64,000 nt of DNA, taken from assembly GCA_050246115.1 (NCBI GenBank), contig JBFWWP010000021.1:42968-106967 (forward strand), read 5' to 3'. Position 1 is the stretch's first letter. Every line of letters begins with the position of its first letter. Of this stretch, positions 8,526-17,666 are shown piece after piece. Position numbers and translations under genes: made by a program. Below the pieces are notes generated by a model. It did not search any database. It was not told the DNA's origin and saw nothing but the letters and a program-made list of their open reading frames with translations. Source of the DNA: JBFWWP01 sp050246115 (GTDB taxonomy: Bacteria; Planctomycetota; UBA8108; UBA1146; JAJFFE01).

Positions 8526-11500
8526 ATGAATCTGGGTGCTCTGGGCAGTGGTCATCTCGGTGCTCTGCGCAGTGGTTCGCGCATCGCTTCGACGCTGCGC
8601 GTGGTCTTGTGTTTGGCCTCGGTTCTGTGCTTGTTCGGGGCGTGGGGTGGGCCGGCGCAGGGCGTCACTTGTAAGACGATGCGTTGGATCGACGACTTCG
8701 AAGTGACCTTCGATGGCGTCACCTACAACCCAGATGGAACCTCCACATGGGACTACACGGTCGTGTGGGACGGCGATCCTCACGGCTTGAACTACTTCAT
8801 TATCCAGGCGCCCTCGTGCTGCGCGGTGATCTCCACCGATCCCCCGAACTCCACGGTTACCTATGACGGCTTCACGGGCATCTACGGCGTGAAGTGGGTG
8901 CCGGCTCCCGGCGAGATCGTTCCCAATGTGCCGAAGACCTACAGCGTGACCTTGGACGCGGCCTACCGAACCGAGAGCGTTCGGGTGGCAGTTCCGTCCG
9001 GCAGCAAGAAGAACAAGAGCTACATCTGTGGTGCCTCGCCCAGCTGTAAGCTCGTGAATCCCTTGCCGGTGACCAATCTCGTCTGCAACCTCTCGGACCC
9101 CTGTACCGGAACGATCCAGCTGAGCTGGACCAACCTCCAGTACTACAACGCCATCAAAGTGTCGGTGAACGGCACGGTCGTTCAGACCCTCTCGGGGCTT
9201 GCGACGAGCACCACGATTCAAACCACCGCCACCGGTCTCGTGGAAGTGTGCGTGCAGAGCCTGAAGGGGGAGGGCGGTGCCTGTGGCGACGATGATGACG
9301 ACGACGACGATGACGACGACGACGACGACAAGAAGAAGTCGAAGTGCATCACTTCGCCACCCGTCTGCTGCGACGTCCTGATCCCCGACGATGCGGAGCA
9401 GCCGCCGTTCGACGTGGCGTGCACCGTGAACCCGTCCACCTGCGAAACGATGGTGAGCTGGCAGAACGCGGGGGCGTACCAGTCGATCGCCATCCGGGTC
9501 GATGGCGTCGTCGTCGCGACCCTGCCGGGCACGGCCGAGTCCGCCACCGTCAGCCCGGGCCCAGGCAGCCACACCATTTGTGTCAAAGCGACTTCCATTT
9601 GCGGCGAGCCGATCCCGCAGGCCTGTTGCACGGTCCAGTGTCAGTTCCCCCCGCCCCCGCCCGTGACCCAGTTGGACTGCATTCTCGCCGATGACTGCGA
9701 TTGCCTAGCCCAGCTCGCGTGGCAGAACGGCGGAGCCTACGACTCGATCCAAGTCCGCGTCGGCGGCACGACCGTTGCGACCCTGCCGGGTACCGCGACC
9801 TCGCATAGCCTGCCACTCCCGGGACCGGGCAACTTCGAGCTGTGCATCGTCCCGATCAAGAATGGCGTTTCGGGAGCCCAGACCTGTTGCTTCCTCGACT
9901 GCGTCGACGTTCCCGCGACTCCGGTGCAGGATCTCGATTGCGCCGTAGCTCCCCCGAGCTGTGACTTGACCGTCAATTGGGAGAACACCTCGGACTACTC
10001 CGAACTGCGCGTCAAGTTGGGTGGGACTCTGGTGGCCACACTTCCGGGTGGCGCGCAGGGTGCCATGCTGACCTTGCCCGGACCGGGCACCTACGAAGTC
10101 TGCGTCGAAGGCACGACGATCTGTGGTGAGCCGGTCGCGGCAACGTGTTGCACGGTGGTCTGCCCGGTACCGCCTGGCGGTGTCCTCGGGCTTGCCTGCA
10201 ACTTGATCGACCCCTGCGACTGCACGGTCCACCTGACGTGGACGAACCAGGACGTGGACTACGACGCGATCGATGTCTTCCTGGACGGAACTCTCGTCGT
10301 TTCGCTTCCGGGGACGGCGACGAACCTCATGGCCAACCTACCGGCCAACGACACCAGCTTCATGTTCTGTGTCGTACCCGTGCGCGACTCCTACTTGGCC
10401 TTCCCGGAATGCTGTACGACCTCGTGCCCAACCGTTCCGGTCATGTCTCCAAGTAACCTCATGTGCGTTGCGGACCCGCTCGACTGTTCGGTCAGCGTCG
10501 TTTGGGACAACGCGTCGTCGTACAGCAGTATCGACGTGACCTTGAACGGCGTCGTGATCCAGACCCTGGCCGGGGGGACGACCCTGGCGGTCGTGCCCGG
10601 CCCGGTCACTGGAATGAACCAGATCTGCCTCGAGGCCACGACCATCTGCGGCGATCTGACGACGCCGGTTTGCTGCACCGTGGACTGCATGGTCACGCCG
10701 CCCCTCGAGATTCTCGACCTCCAGTGCGCCTTGGTTGACCCGTGCACTTGCGAAACTTCGCTCAGCTGGACCAACCAGGAAGCGAATTACGACACCCTCC
10801 GAGTCCTGGTCGACGGCAACGAAGTCGCGACGGTGCCCGGATCGGCGACGTCTGCCACGGTGTTCCTTGCCGGGATCGGGAACCAGGACGTCTGTGTCGA
10901 GCCCATTCGCAACGGCGTGTCCGGGCCTCAGACCTGCTGCACCGCCAACTGCCCGGACCTGACGCCCGTGGCACCGACGATTCTGACGTGCACGGTGGAT
11001 GCGCCCACGTGCACGGTCGCGGTCGATTGGCTCAACCTCAACCAGTATGCATTCCTCGAGATCAGTATCGATGGGCTGCCCGTGCAGACCGTGGCGGGTT
11101 CGGCACAGCAGGCGTCCGTCGTCCTACCGGGTCCTGGGGACTACGAGATCTGTCTGAACGGTGAGACCATTTGTGGCGCGCCGCTGCCGCCGGAGTGCTG
11201 CGACGTAGACTGTCCCGCGCCACCCCAGCCCGTGCTCGACGTCCAATGCACCATCACGGATCCGTGCGGTGGTTCCGCAGCTGGCGACACCTGCGAAGTG
11301 ACGGTCAGCTGGACCAACCAAGAGCTCGACTACGAGGCCATCAAAGTTTCGCAAGATGGGCTCGTGGTTGCGATGCTCGATGGCGATGTCACGTCGCACG
11401 CATTGGTGGTCGCGAGCGGTGCTACGTCGCAGTTTTGCGTGACCGCAGTGCGCACTGGCCTCACGAGCGCCGACTCGTGCTGTACGTCCTACTGCGACCC

Positions 11501-14500
11501 GATCCCGGCTTCGTCGCCCGTCAATCTGCTCTGCCCCATCAGCCTCCCGGACTGCACGGTCGCGATGACCTGGGAAAACACCTCCCAGTACGCTGTCATT
11601 CGCGTCACCGTGAACGGGGCCGTGGTCCACACCCGGCCTGGCGGCAGCGAGTCGGCGACGGTCGTTCTACCTAGCCATGGGACTTACACCCTCTGCCTCG
11701 AAGGGGAGACCATCTGCGGTGCTCCCTTTGCGCCGGTATGCTGCGAGGTGGAGTGCCAGACCGTTCCAGAACCGGTATCCGACTTGGTCTGCAGTTTGGT
11801 CGACCAGTGTACCTGTGCCGTAAACCTGACCTGGGTGAATGGCGCGAGCGACTACGACAGCCTTCAGGTCTTGGTCAACGGCAGCGTCCTCGCGACTCTC
11901 CCCGGTTCAGCCACGTCGGCCGCGATCAACCTACCGCAGAACGGAGTCAGCTCGATCTGCGTCGTCGCGCAGCGCGACGGCTTCGCGTCCACCCAGACGT
12001 GTTGTCAGGTTCGCTGCGACGATGTTGCCACCACGAGTCCAACCGGGGTCCAGTGTAACGTCTCGTTCCCCGACTGCGTCGCCACGATCTCCTGGACCAA
12101 CACTTCGAGCTACTCGACCATCACGGTTTCCTTGAACGGAAGCACCGTTGCCACGCTACCCGGTTCCGCGCAGTCGACGACCGTGCAACTCCCGGGATCG
12201 GGCTCCTACTCGATCTGCCTCGACGGCACGAACGTGTGCAACGAGCCCTTTGCGACCGTCTGCTGTACCGCGGTCTGCCCGTTCCCGCCGACGCCGATCA
12301 CCAACCTCCAGTGCGTGCTCACCGACCTCTGTACTTGTGAGTTCACGCTGAGCTGGACCAACGGCGATTCCGACTACGACTCGATTCAGCTGTTGGCGGA
12401 CGGCGTGCTCCTGGCAACGCTGCCCGGCGGGGCCACTTCGCGTACTCTGAGCCTCGCTGCTCCGGGTACCACGGAGTTCTGCCTGGTTCCGGTTCGCAAC
12501 CTCATGACCGCCGCACCGGCCTGCTGTATGGCAAGCTGCGCGGACGTACCGACCACCGCTCCCACCGGGATCGCTTGCACGCCGAACCCGTTCGACTGCT
12601 CGGTCTCGGTGAGCTGGACCAACACGTCGGACTACCAGTTCATCGAGGTGGTGGTCGACGGCGTCGTGGTCCAGACGCTCGCGGGCACAGCGACGAGCGC
12701 TTTCCTCGCCGGGCCTCTGACCGGTAGCCATATGGTGTGCCTGCAAGGCCAGAACATCTGCGGGGAGTCGTTTGGTCCGGCCTGCTGTACGTTTGGCTGC
12801 GAGATCACGCCGCCGCTCGCGCCGCAGAATCTCGTTTGTTCGCTCACGGACGTGTGCGACTGCACAGTCAGCTTGACTTGGACCAACCCAGAAGCGAACT
12901 ACGACGCGATTCTCGTGCTCGAGGGTGGCGTACAGGTCGCAACGCTGGCCGGAAATGCGACGACCACCAGCCTGAACTTGTCCGCGCATGGCACCGCGAC
13001 TCTCTGCGTGGTGGCCGTTCGCAACGGGGCCAGCAGCGTCGCGACTTGTTGCTCGGTCGATTGTCCGGAGATTCCCGCGACCCCGCCGAGTGCTATCGTC
13101 TGTGACGCCGATCGCTTCGACTGCTCGCTGAGCGTTTCTTGGTCCAACACGTCGCAGTACTCCTTCCTGGAGGTCGTGCTCGACGGAGTCGTCGTTCAGA
13201 CCCTGGCGGGCACCGCCACGACCGCGACCATCGCCGGGCCGCTGTCTGGTATGCACACGCTGTGCTTGCAAGGGCAGACGATCTGCGGCGACGCCGTCGG
13301 TCCAGTCTGCTGCATGTTCGATTGCGCCATCACCCCGCCGGCGTCCGTGGACGACCTGGTCTGTACGCTGACCGACGTTTGCGCGTGCTCGGTGTCGATG
13401 ACTTGGGTGAACCAGGAAGCGAACTACGACTCGATCGACATCCTCCGCAACGGGACCGTGGTCGCGTCTTTGGCCGGCAGTGCTACGAGTTATGCGTTCG
13501 ACCTACCGACGCACGGAATGTACGACCTGTGCGTCGTGCCGATGCGCAATGGCGCTTCAGGAGCAGCGGCCTGTTGCATGGTCGATTGCCCCGAGATTCC
13601 GGCGAGCGCACCGTCGAGCCTGATGTGCGCTGTCAGCCTGCCCGATTGTGAGGCGAGTCTCTCTTGGAGCAACACGTCTCAGTACTCGGGTATCCAAGTC
13701 TTGCTCGACGGAGCCGTGGTCGCGACCCTTCCGGGAAATGCCATGGCGACGACGGTCCAGCTGCCGGCCTCCGGCACCTTCCAACTGTGCCTGACGGCGA
13801 CGACGATTTGTGGCGACGTGGCTCCCCAGGTCTGCTGCACGGTCGAGTGTCCTGCACCGCCGCCGCCGGTTTCCGGTCTGACCTGTCTGCTCACGGATCT
13901 ATGCACCTGTGAGTTCACGCTCAACTGGGTCAACGGTGCTGCCGACTACGACTCGATCTTGCTGCTCTTGGACGGCACCTTGTTGGCGACGTTGTCTGGA
14001 AGCGCGACCTCGCACCAAGTGAATCTGCCGAGTAACGGCACGTTCGAGTTCTGCGTCGTGCCGGTGCGTAACTCGATGAACGGCCCGCAGGCCTGCTGCA
14101 GCGTCACGTGTAGCGATGTGCCGGCGACGGCTCCGGTCGGGCTCACGTGCACGACCGATCCCTTCGACTGTTCCGTGAACGTTGCTTGGGCGAACACTTC
14201 GGACTACCAGCTCATTGAGGTGGTTCTCGACGGTGTCGTCGTGCAAACCTTGTCGGGTACGGCCACCGGTACCACCTTGGCGCCGCCGGTCACCGGGACT
14301 CACACGCTGTGTCTGCAAGGGCTGACGATCTGCAATGAGCCGTTCGGGCCCACGTGTTGCACGTTCTCGTGCGCCATCACTCCACCGCTTTCGGTGCTCG
14401 ACCTCGAGTGCCTGTTGACGGATCTCTGCACTTGCTCGGTCAGTCTGACCTGGACCAACGCCGAGGCGAACTACGACAGCATTGCGGTCACCGTCGCCGG

Positions 14501-15704
14501 CGTGAACGTGATGAACCTGCCCGGATCGGCGACGTCTTTCGCGCTCGCGCTGCCGACCAACGGCACCAGCGAAATCTGCGTCGTTCCGGTCCGCAACGGG
14601 GTCTCGGCCTTGCCTGCCTGCTGCAGCGTCGACTGTCCGTCCGTGCCCGCGACCGCGCCAGCGAGTCTTGTCTGTAGCGTCTCTGTGCCGGACTGCTTGG
14701 CGACCGTCACGTGGACCAACTCGTCTCAGTACTCGGCGGTTTCGGTGACCCTCGACGGCGTCGTCGTGGCGACCTTGCCCGGGAACGCCTCGATGGCGAC
14801 GGTGCAGCTCCCCGGTCCCGGCGTTTTCGAAGTCTGCGTGACCGGGACGACGATCTGTGGCGTGCCGACTCCGGAAGCCTGCTGCACGGCGGAGTGCCCG
14901 ACCGAGCCGCTGCCGGTGACCATGCTGAACTGCTTGCTGCTCGACGAGTGCAACTGCACGGTCCGGCTCAACTGGATCAATCCGGAGTCCGACTACGACG
15001 AGATCCAAATCCTCGAGAACGGTGTGGTGGTGCTGACCTTGCCTGGGAACCTTGCCCAGGCGAACCTCACCCTGGCCGGTCCGGGTGCCGCGGTTCTCTG
15101 CGTCGTGCCGGTCCGCAATGGTCTGGCTGGCGCCGCGACCTGTTGCTCGCTGACCTGTGACGAGATTCCGCTCCTTCCGCCCACGAACCTCGGCTGCGTC
15201 GTCCTCGACCAGGCGACCTGCACCACGATCGTCACGTGGACGAACCACTCGAGCTACAGCTCGATCAGTGTTCTCGTGAACGGTGTGGCGACAGCGTCGA
15301 TTCCAGGCGGGGTGCAGCAGGTGACCATCCAGATCCCGGGCGCGCCCATGGCGCAGGAGATCTGTCTGGTTGCGGAGACCGTCTGCGGCGACTCGCTCCC
15401 GCCGGTTTGCTGCCAGGTGCAGTGCGGCGAGGTGTTCGTGCGCGGTGACTGCAACGTGGACGGGATCGTGAACTTGGCCGACGCGATCAAGATCAATCGG
15501 TTCATGTTCCAGGGGCTGCCGGTCAGCTCGTGTCTGGACGCGTGCGACTTCAACGACGACGGACTGGTAGACATTTCGGATGTCGTGTTCTTGGTCACCT
15601 ATATCTTCATGAATGGTCCGACCCCGCCGCCGCCGTTCCCGCTGTGCGGCGTCGACCCGACCCCCGATGCGACGCCTTGCTGGACCTTCCAGCACTGCCC
15701 GTAG
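8526..15704 (+). CDS. Giant secreted Cys-rich repeat protein with dockerin (24 modules)
   Basis: The 2392-residue protein has a long export signal (hydrophobic core LRVVLCLASVLCLFG, cleavage near PAQG-VTC). A unique beta domain (to about residue 178) precedes 24 modules of about 88 residues and a C-terminal dockerin pair (GDCNVDGIVNLADAI, DFNDDGLVDISDVV) with tail CGVDPTPD. The modules alternate without exception. A types carry a C-V-V-P-V-R-N-G-like segment; B types carry a T-I-C-G-like segment. Both share x-L-x-C, W-x-N-x-x-x-Y-x-x-I, V-A-T-L-P-G-x-A-T-S and a CC pair, with typically seven Cys per module. The fold looks FN3/Ig-like. The first A module holds a run of 14 Asp followed by three Lys. 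ATG at 8526 follows GAGGGGTGTGGC. Likely a disulphide-braced fibre or surface-layer component; its role is inferred. Confidence 0.85.
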   Translation: MNLGALGSGHLGALRSGSRIASTLRVVLCLASVLCLFGAWGGPAQGVTCKTMRWIDDFEVTFDGVTYNPDGTSTWDYTVVWDGDPHGLNYFIIQAPSCCAVISTDPPNSTVTYDGFTGIYGVKWVPAPGEIVPNVPKTYSVTLDAAYRTESVRVAVPSGSKKNKSYICGASPSCKLVNPLPVTNLVCNLSDPCTGTIQLSWTNLQYYNAIKVSVNGTVVQTLSGLATSTTIQTTATGLVEVCVQSLKGEGGACGDDDDDDDDDDDDDDKKKSKCITSPPVCCDVLIPDDAEQPPFDVACTVNPSTCETMVSWQNAGAYQSIAIRVDGVVVATLPGTAESATVSPGPGSHTICVKATSICGEPIPQACCTVQCQFPPPPPVTQLDCILADDCDCLAQLAWQNGGAYDSIQVRVGGTTVATLPGTATSHSLPLPGPGNFELCIVPIKNGVSGAQTCCFLDCVDVPATPVQDLDCAVAPPSCDLTVNWENTSDYSELRVKLGGTLVATLPGGAQGAMLTLPGPGTYEVCVEGTTICGEPVAATCCTVVCPVPPGGVLGLACNLIDPCDCTVHLTWTNQDVDYDAIDVFLDGTLVVSLPGTATNLMANLPANDTSFMFCVVPVRDSYLAFPECCTTSCPTVPVMSPSNLMCVADPLDCSVSVVWDNASSYSSIDVTLNGVVIQTLAGGTTLAVVPGPVTGMNQICLEATTICGDLTTPVCCTVDCMVTPPLEILDLQCALVDPCTCETSLSWTNQEANYDTLRVLVDGNEVATVPGSATSATVFLAGIGNQDVCVEPIRNGVSGPQTCCTANCPDLTPVAPTILTCTVDAPTCTVAVDWLNLNQYAFLEISIDGLPVQTVAGSAQQASVVLPGPGDYEICLNGETICGAPLPPECCDVDCPAPPQPVLDVQCTITDPCGGSAAGDTCEVTVSWTNQELDYEAIKVSQDGLVVAMLDGDVTSHALVVASGATSQFCVTAVRTGLTSADSCCTSYCDPIPASSPVNLLCPISLPDCTVAMTWENTSQYAVIRVTVNGAVVHTRPGGSESATVVLPSHGTYTLCLEGETICGAPFAPVCCEVECQTVPEPVSDLVCSLVDQCTCAVNLTWVNGASDYDSLQVLVNGSVLATLPGSATSAAINLPQNGVSSICVVAQRDGFASTQTCCQVRCDDVATTSPTGVQCNVSFPDCVATISWTNTSSYSTITVSLNGSTVATLPGSAQSTTVQLPGSGSYSICLDGTNVCNEPFATVCCTAVCPFPPTPITNLQCVLTDLCTCEFTLSWTNGDSDYDSIQLLADGVLLATLPGGATSRTLSLAAPGTTEFCLVPVRNLMTAAPACCMASCADVPTTAPTGIACTPNPFDCSVSVSWTNTSDYQFIEVVVDGVVVQTLAGTATSAFLAGPLTGSHMVCLQGQNICGESFGPACCTFGCEITPPLAPQNLVCSLTDVCDCTVSLTWTNPEANYDAILVLEGGVQVATLAGNATTTSLNLSAHGTATLCVVAVRNGASSVATCCSVDCPEIPATPPSAIVCDADRFDCSLSVSWSNTSQYSFLEVVLDGVVVQTLAGTATTATIAGPLSGMHTLCLQGQTICGDAVGPVCCMFDCAITPPASVDDLVCTLTDVCACSVSMTWVNQEANYDSIDILRNGTVVASLAGSATSYAFDLPTHGMYDLCVVPMRNGASGAAACCMVDCPEIPASAPSSLMCAVSLPDCEASLSWSNTSQYSGIQVLLDGAVVATLPGNAMATTVQLPASGTFQLCLTATTICGDVAPQVCCTVECPAPPPPVSGLTCLLTDLCTCEFTLNWVNGAADYDSILLLLDGTLLATLSGSATSHQVNLPSNGTFEFCVVPVRNSMNGPQACCSVTCSDVPATAPVGLTCTTDPFDCSVNVAWANTSDYQLIEVVLDGVVVQTLSGTATGTTLAPPVTGTHTLCLQGLTICNEPFGPTCCTFSCAITPPLSVLDLECLLTDLCTCSVSLTWTNAEANYDSIAVTVAGVNVMNLPGSATSFALALPTNGTSEICVVPVRNGVSALPACCSVDCPSVPATAPASLVCSVSVPDCLATVTWTNSSQYSAVSVTLDGVVVATLPGNASMATVQLPGPGVFEVCVTGTTICGVPTPEACCTAECPTEPLPVTMLNCLLLDECNCTVRLNWINPESDYDEIQILENGVVVLTLPGNLAQANLTLAGPGAAVLCVVPVRNGLAGAATCCSLTCDEIPLLPPTNLGCVVLDQATCTTIVTWTNHSSYSSISVLVNGVATASIPGGVQQVTIQIPGAPMAQEICLVAETVCGDSLPPVCCQVQCGEVFVRGDCNVDGIVNLADAIKINRFMFQGLPVSSCLDACDFNDDGLVDISDVVFLVTYIFMNGPTPPPPFPLCGVDPTPDATPCWTFQHCP
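9063..15434 (+). repeat. Tandem coding repeat: 12 alternating A-B module pairs
   Basis: Twenty-four diverged units of about 265 bases run head to tail inside the giant gene. Neighbouring units are of different type (A then B), so the real repeating unit is about 531 bases. Units from 12.3 kb to 14.4 kb look closest to one another; the B modules near 12.6, 13.1 and 14.2 kb share the wording VVLDGVVVQTL and GPLTG/GPLSG-like segments. That points to more recent duplication in the centre of the array. Outer units are more diverged. Confidence 0.85.
9288..9338 (+). repeat. GAC/GAT trinucleotide run encoding Asp14-Lys3
   Basis: Fourteen consecutive GAC or GAT codons (9288-9329) are followed by three AAG codons. 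The run sits between two Cys of the first A module in the giant protein. It is a microsatellite likely to vary in length, and the acidic patch could bind calcium. Confidence 0.85.
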
Positions 15705-15732
15705 GTCAGGTGAGCGCGATGTTTCGATAGTG

Positions 15733-15780
15733 AAGAGCTGCGCGGCCCGTTAGCGTGGGTCGCGCAGCTCTTTCCTTTCG
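15733..15780 (+). terminator. Rho-independent terminator of the giant gene
   Basis: Bases 15733-15744 pair perfectly with 15761-15772. The stem extends through a G-U pair and three more G-C pairs (15746-15748/15757-15759), and a T-rich tail TTTCCTTTC follows. It starts 29 bases after the stop codon of the giant gene and is the clearest intrinsic terminator in the window. Confidence 0.85.
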
Positions 15781-15819
15781 ATGCACCTCGACCGGCAATG
15801 TGACCGGAGGAAGTGGCTG

Positions 15820-17178
15820 ATGCACCTGTGGCGGGCGACGACCGAGTTCTTGTACCGTCCGGTGGACGTGGCCTCGCAGGTTGCCTTCCGCATCCTGTTC
15901 GGGATCCTCATGCTGGTCGAGGTGTATCGCTACTTCACCAACGGCTGGATCGAACGCTACTTCGTCGAACCCGACTTCCACTTCACGTACTACGGATTCG
16001 GCTGGGTGACCCCGTGGCCCGGGGACGGCATGTATTGGCACTTCGTGGGGCTCGGCCTGTTGGCGATCGCAGTCGCCCTTGGCTTCTGTTACCGGCTCGC
16101 CGCGACGCTGTTGTTTCTCGGATTCACCTACGTGTTTCTGCTCGACCAAGCGAACTACTTGAACCACTTCTACCTCATCGCCCTGGTCAGCTTCTTGATG
16201 ATCTTCGTGCCGGCACACCGGGATCGCTCGCTGGACGCCGTGCGAAAGCCGGGGCTGCGGAGCGAGGTGGTGCCGGCTTGGTCGCTCTGGCTGCTAAGGT
16301 TTCAGATCGGGGTGCCGTACTTCTTCGGCGGGGTGGCCAAGCTGAACGCCGATTGGCTTCGGGGTGAGCCCATCCGGACTTGGCTGGCCGAGCGGGTGGA
16401 GTACCCGCTGGTAGGTCGCTTCTTCGACGAGGAGTGGTGCGTTCAAGTCTTCGCCTACGGCGGGCTGCTGCTCGATTTGTTGGTCGTACCCCTGCTGCTG
16501 TGGCGTAGAACACGATGGGTCGCCCTGGGGTTCGCGCTGTTCTTTCACGGCATGAACTCCTGGTTGTTCGGCATCGGCGTGTTCCCTTGGTTCATGATCG
16601 CGGGAACGACGCTCTTCCTCGACCCGGACTGGCCGCGGCGTGCGCTGTTCTTGATCGGGCCGCGCACGAGCACAGTGGACGAAGTGAGCTCGTCCAACAC
16701 CGGACGGGCCTTCGTCGTCGTTCTGCTGGCGGCTTGGGTGGTGTTTCAGGTCGTCGTGCCCCTGCGCCACTTCTCGTACGACGGCTCGGTTCACTGGACC
16801 GAGGATGGGCACCGCTTCTCTTGGCACATGATGCTGCGCTCGAAGTCGAGTTCGTTGACCTTTCGAGTCGTGGCTCCGGCCCGGGGCCGCACGTGGGAGT
16901 TGGACGAAGACCATTGCCGGCAGTACCTGTCGCGCCGTCAGTACGAGAAGATGACGACGCGTCCCGACATGATTCTCCAGTTCGCTCACCGCTTGGCCCG
17001 TGAGTTCGCGGAGCCCGCGCGAGGGCCGGTCGAAGTCTATGGGACGGCGCTCGTGTCGTTGAACGGGCGGCCGCCGCAGCCAATGATCGACAGTACGGTC
17101 GACTTGGCTCGGGAGCCGCGCTCCCTCGAGAAGCCCACCTGGATCTTGCCGCTCACGACCCCGCTGCCGGGGCGGTGA
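15820..17178 (+). CDS. HTTM / vitamin K-dependent carboxylase-like membrane protein
   Basis: The 452-residue protein has about seven hydrophobic segments, including VAFRILFGILMLVEVYRYF, GLGLLAIAVALGFCYRLAA and LLLDLLVVPLLLW. Its N-terminal half carries the hallmarks of the HTTM (vitamin K gamma-carboxylase-like) family: the first-helix region followed by W-I-E-R-Y-F, the central G-V-A-K-L-N-x-D-W-L motif and the WFMIAGTTLFLDPDWPRR segment. The C-terminal 100 residues are soluble and polar. The family's eukaryotic members carboxylate Glu; most bacterial members have no known substrate. ATG at 15820 is preceded by GGAGG at 9 nt; an upstream ATG at 15781 lies next to the terminator and is unlikely. 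Its placement beside a calcium-binding secreted protein is suggestive only. Confidence 0.8.
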   Translation: MHLWRATTEFLYRPVDVASQVAFRILFGILMLVEVYRYFTNGWIERYFVEPDFHFTYYGFGWVTPWPGDGMYWHFVGLGLLAIAVALGFCYRLAATLLFLGFTYVFLLDQANYLNHFYLIALVSFLMIFVPAHRDRSLDAVRKPGLRSEVVPAWSLWLLRFQIGVPYFFGGVAKLNADWLRGEPIRTWLAERVEYPLVGRFFDEEWCVQVFAYGGLLLDLLVVPLLLWRRTRWVALGFALFFHGMNSWLFGIGVFPWFMIAGTTLFLDPDWPRRALFLIGPRTSTVDEVSSSNTGRAFVVVLLAAWVVFQVVVPLRHFSYDGSVHWTEDGHRFSWHMMLRSKSSSLTFRVVAPARGRTWELDEDHCRQYLSRRQYEKMTTRPDMILQFAHRLAREFAEPARGPVEVYGTALVSLNGRPPQPMIDSTVDLAREPRSLEKPTWILPLTTPLPGR

Positions 17179-17250
17179 GGTCGGACGGCCAAGTGGGGGG
17201 CACCCTGAGAGCAGCGTCGGTCGCGTTCAGCGAGAATCGACCGGGTTACC

Positions 17251-17279
17251 TTGACAATGCAGCGGCCAGGCGTGTTGAT
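17251..17279 (+). promoter_or_regulatory. Possible promoter (TTGACA, 17-nt spacer, GTTGAT)
   Basis: A perfect TTGACA at 17251-17256 lies 17 nt before GTTGAT (17274-17279), which matches the -10 consensus at only three of six positions. It would start transcription about 55 bases before the GTG start at 17340. Confidence 0.3.
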
Positions 17280-17339
17280 TGACTGGCGGCGATCACCGGG
17301 CCAAGTTCGACGAGGAAGCACCTGCAAAGGACGGTAGAC

Positions 17340-17666
17340 GTGACCGACGACCTGAGTTCGAATCCATGGGAGACCACCCGCATCGTGCTCAAGTGGTGTT
17401 GCCAGACCAACCATGACAAGTGGAAGCGTGTCGGCGTCGCCGTGCTGAGCCGTGGTTTCGAGGGTGCTACCGACCTCGCTGCCGGGCGAGCCGTGATCGA
17501 GGTCCACAATCACCGCGACCATCGAGAGTCGCTCGAGGCGTGCTTGGTCGAGGATCCGATTCGCTTCTGGGACATGGTGTATCAGTACTGGCGTGCTCGC
17601 GGTCCGCATGATGGGGAGAGCCGCGAGACCGTCGACCTCCGGCGGTTCAAGGATCGACTGGAGTAG
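17340..17666 (+). CDS. Conserved-looking small protein of unknown function
   Basis: The 108-residue soluble protein contains WETTRIVLKWCCQTNHDKW near the N-terminus and a charged C-terminus. No family, signal peptide or membrane segment is recognised. It has a GTG start with AAGGA 8 nt upstream. Its last 20 bases overlap the 3' end of the branching enzyme gene on the other strand, so the two genes are convergent and overlap. Mixed residue content and normal codon usage support it as a real gene. Confidence 0.55.
   Translation: MTDDLSSNPWETTRIVLKWCCQTNHDKWKRVGVAVLSRGFEGATDLAAGRAVIEVHNHRDHRESLEACLVEDPIRFWDMVYQYWRARGPHDGESRETVDLRRFKDRLE

Noticed and set aside
13899..15695. Minus-strand ORF of 598 codons inside the giant gene, with similar long ones at 12156-13271 and 8124-9572
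   Set aside because: Antisense shadows of GC-rich coding DNA. Their translations are Arg/Asp/Val/His-biased, they have no start sites, and the plus strand holds an unmistakable repeat protein.
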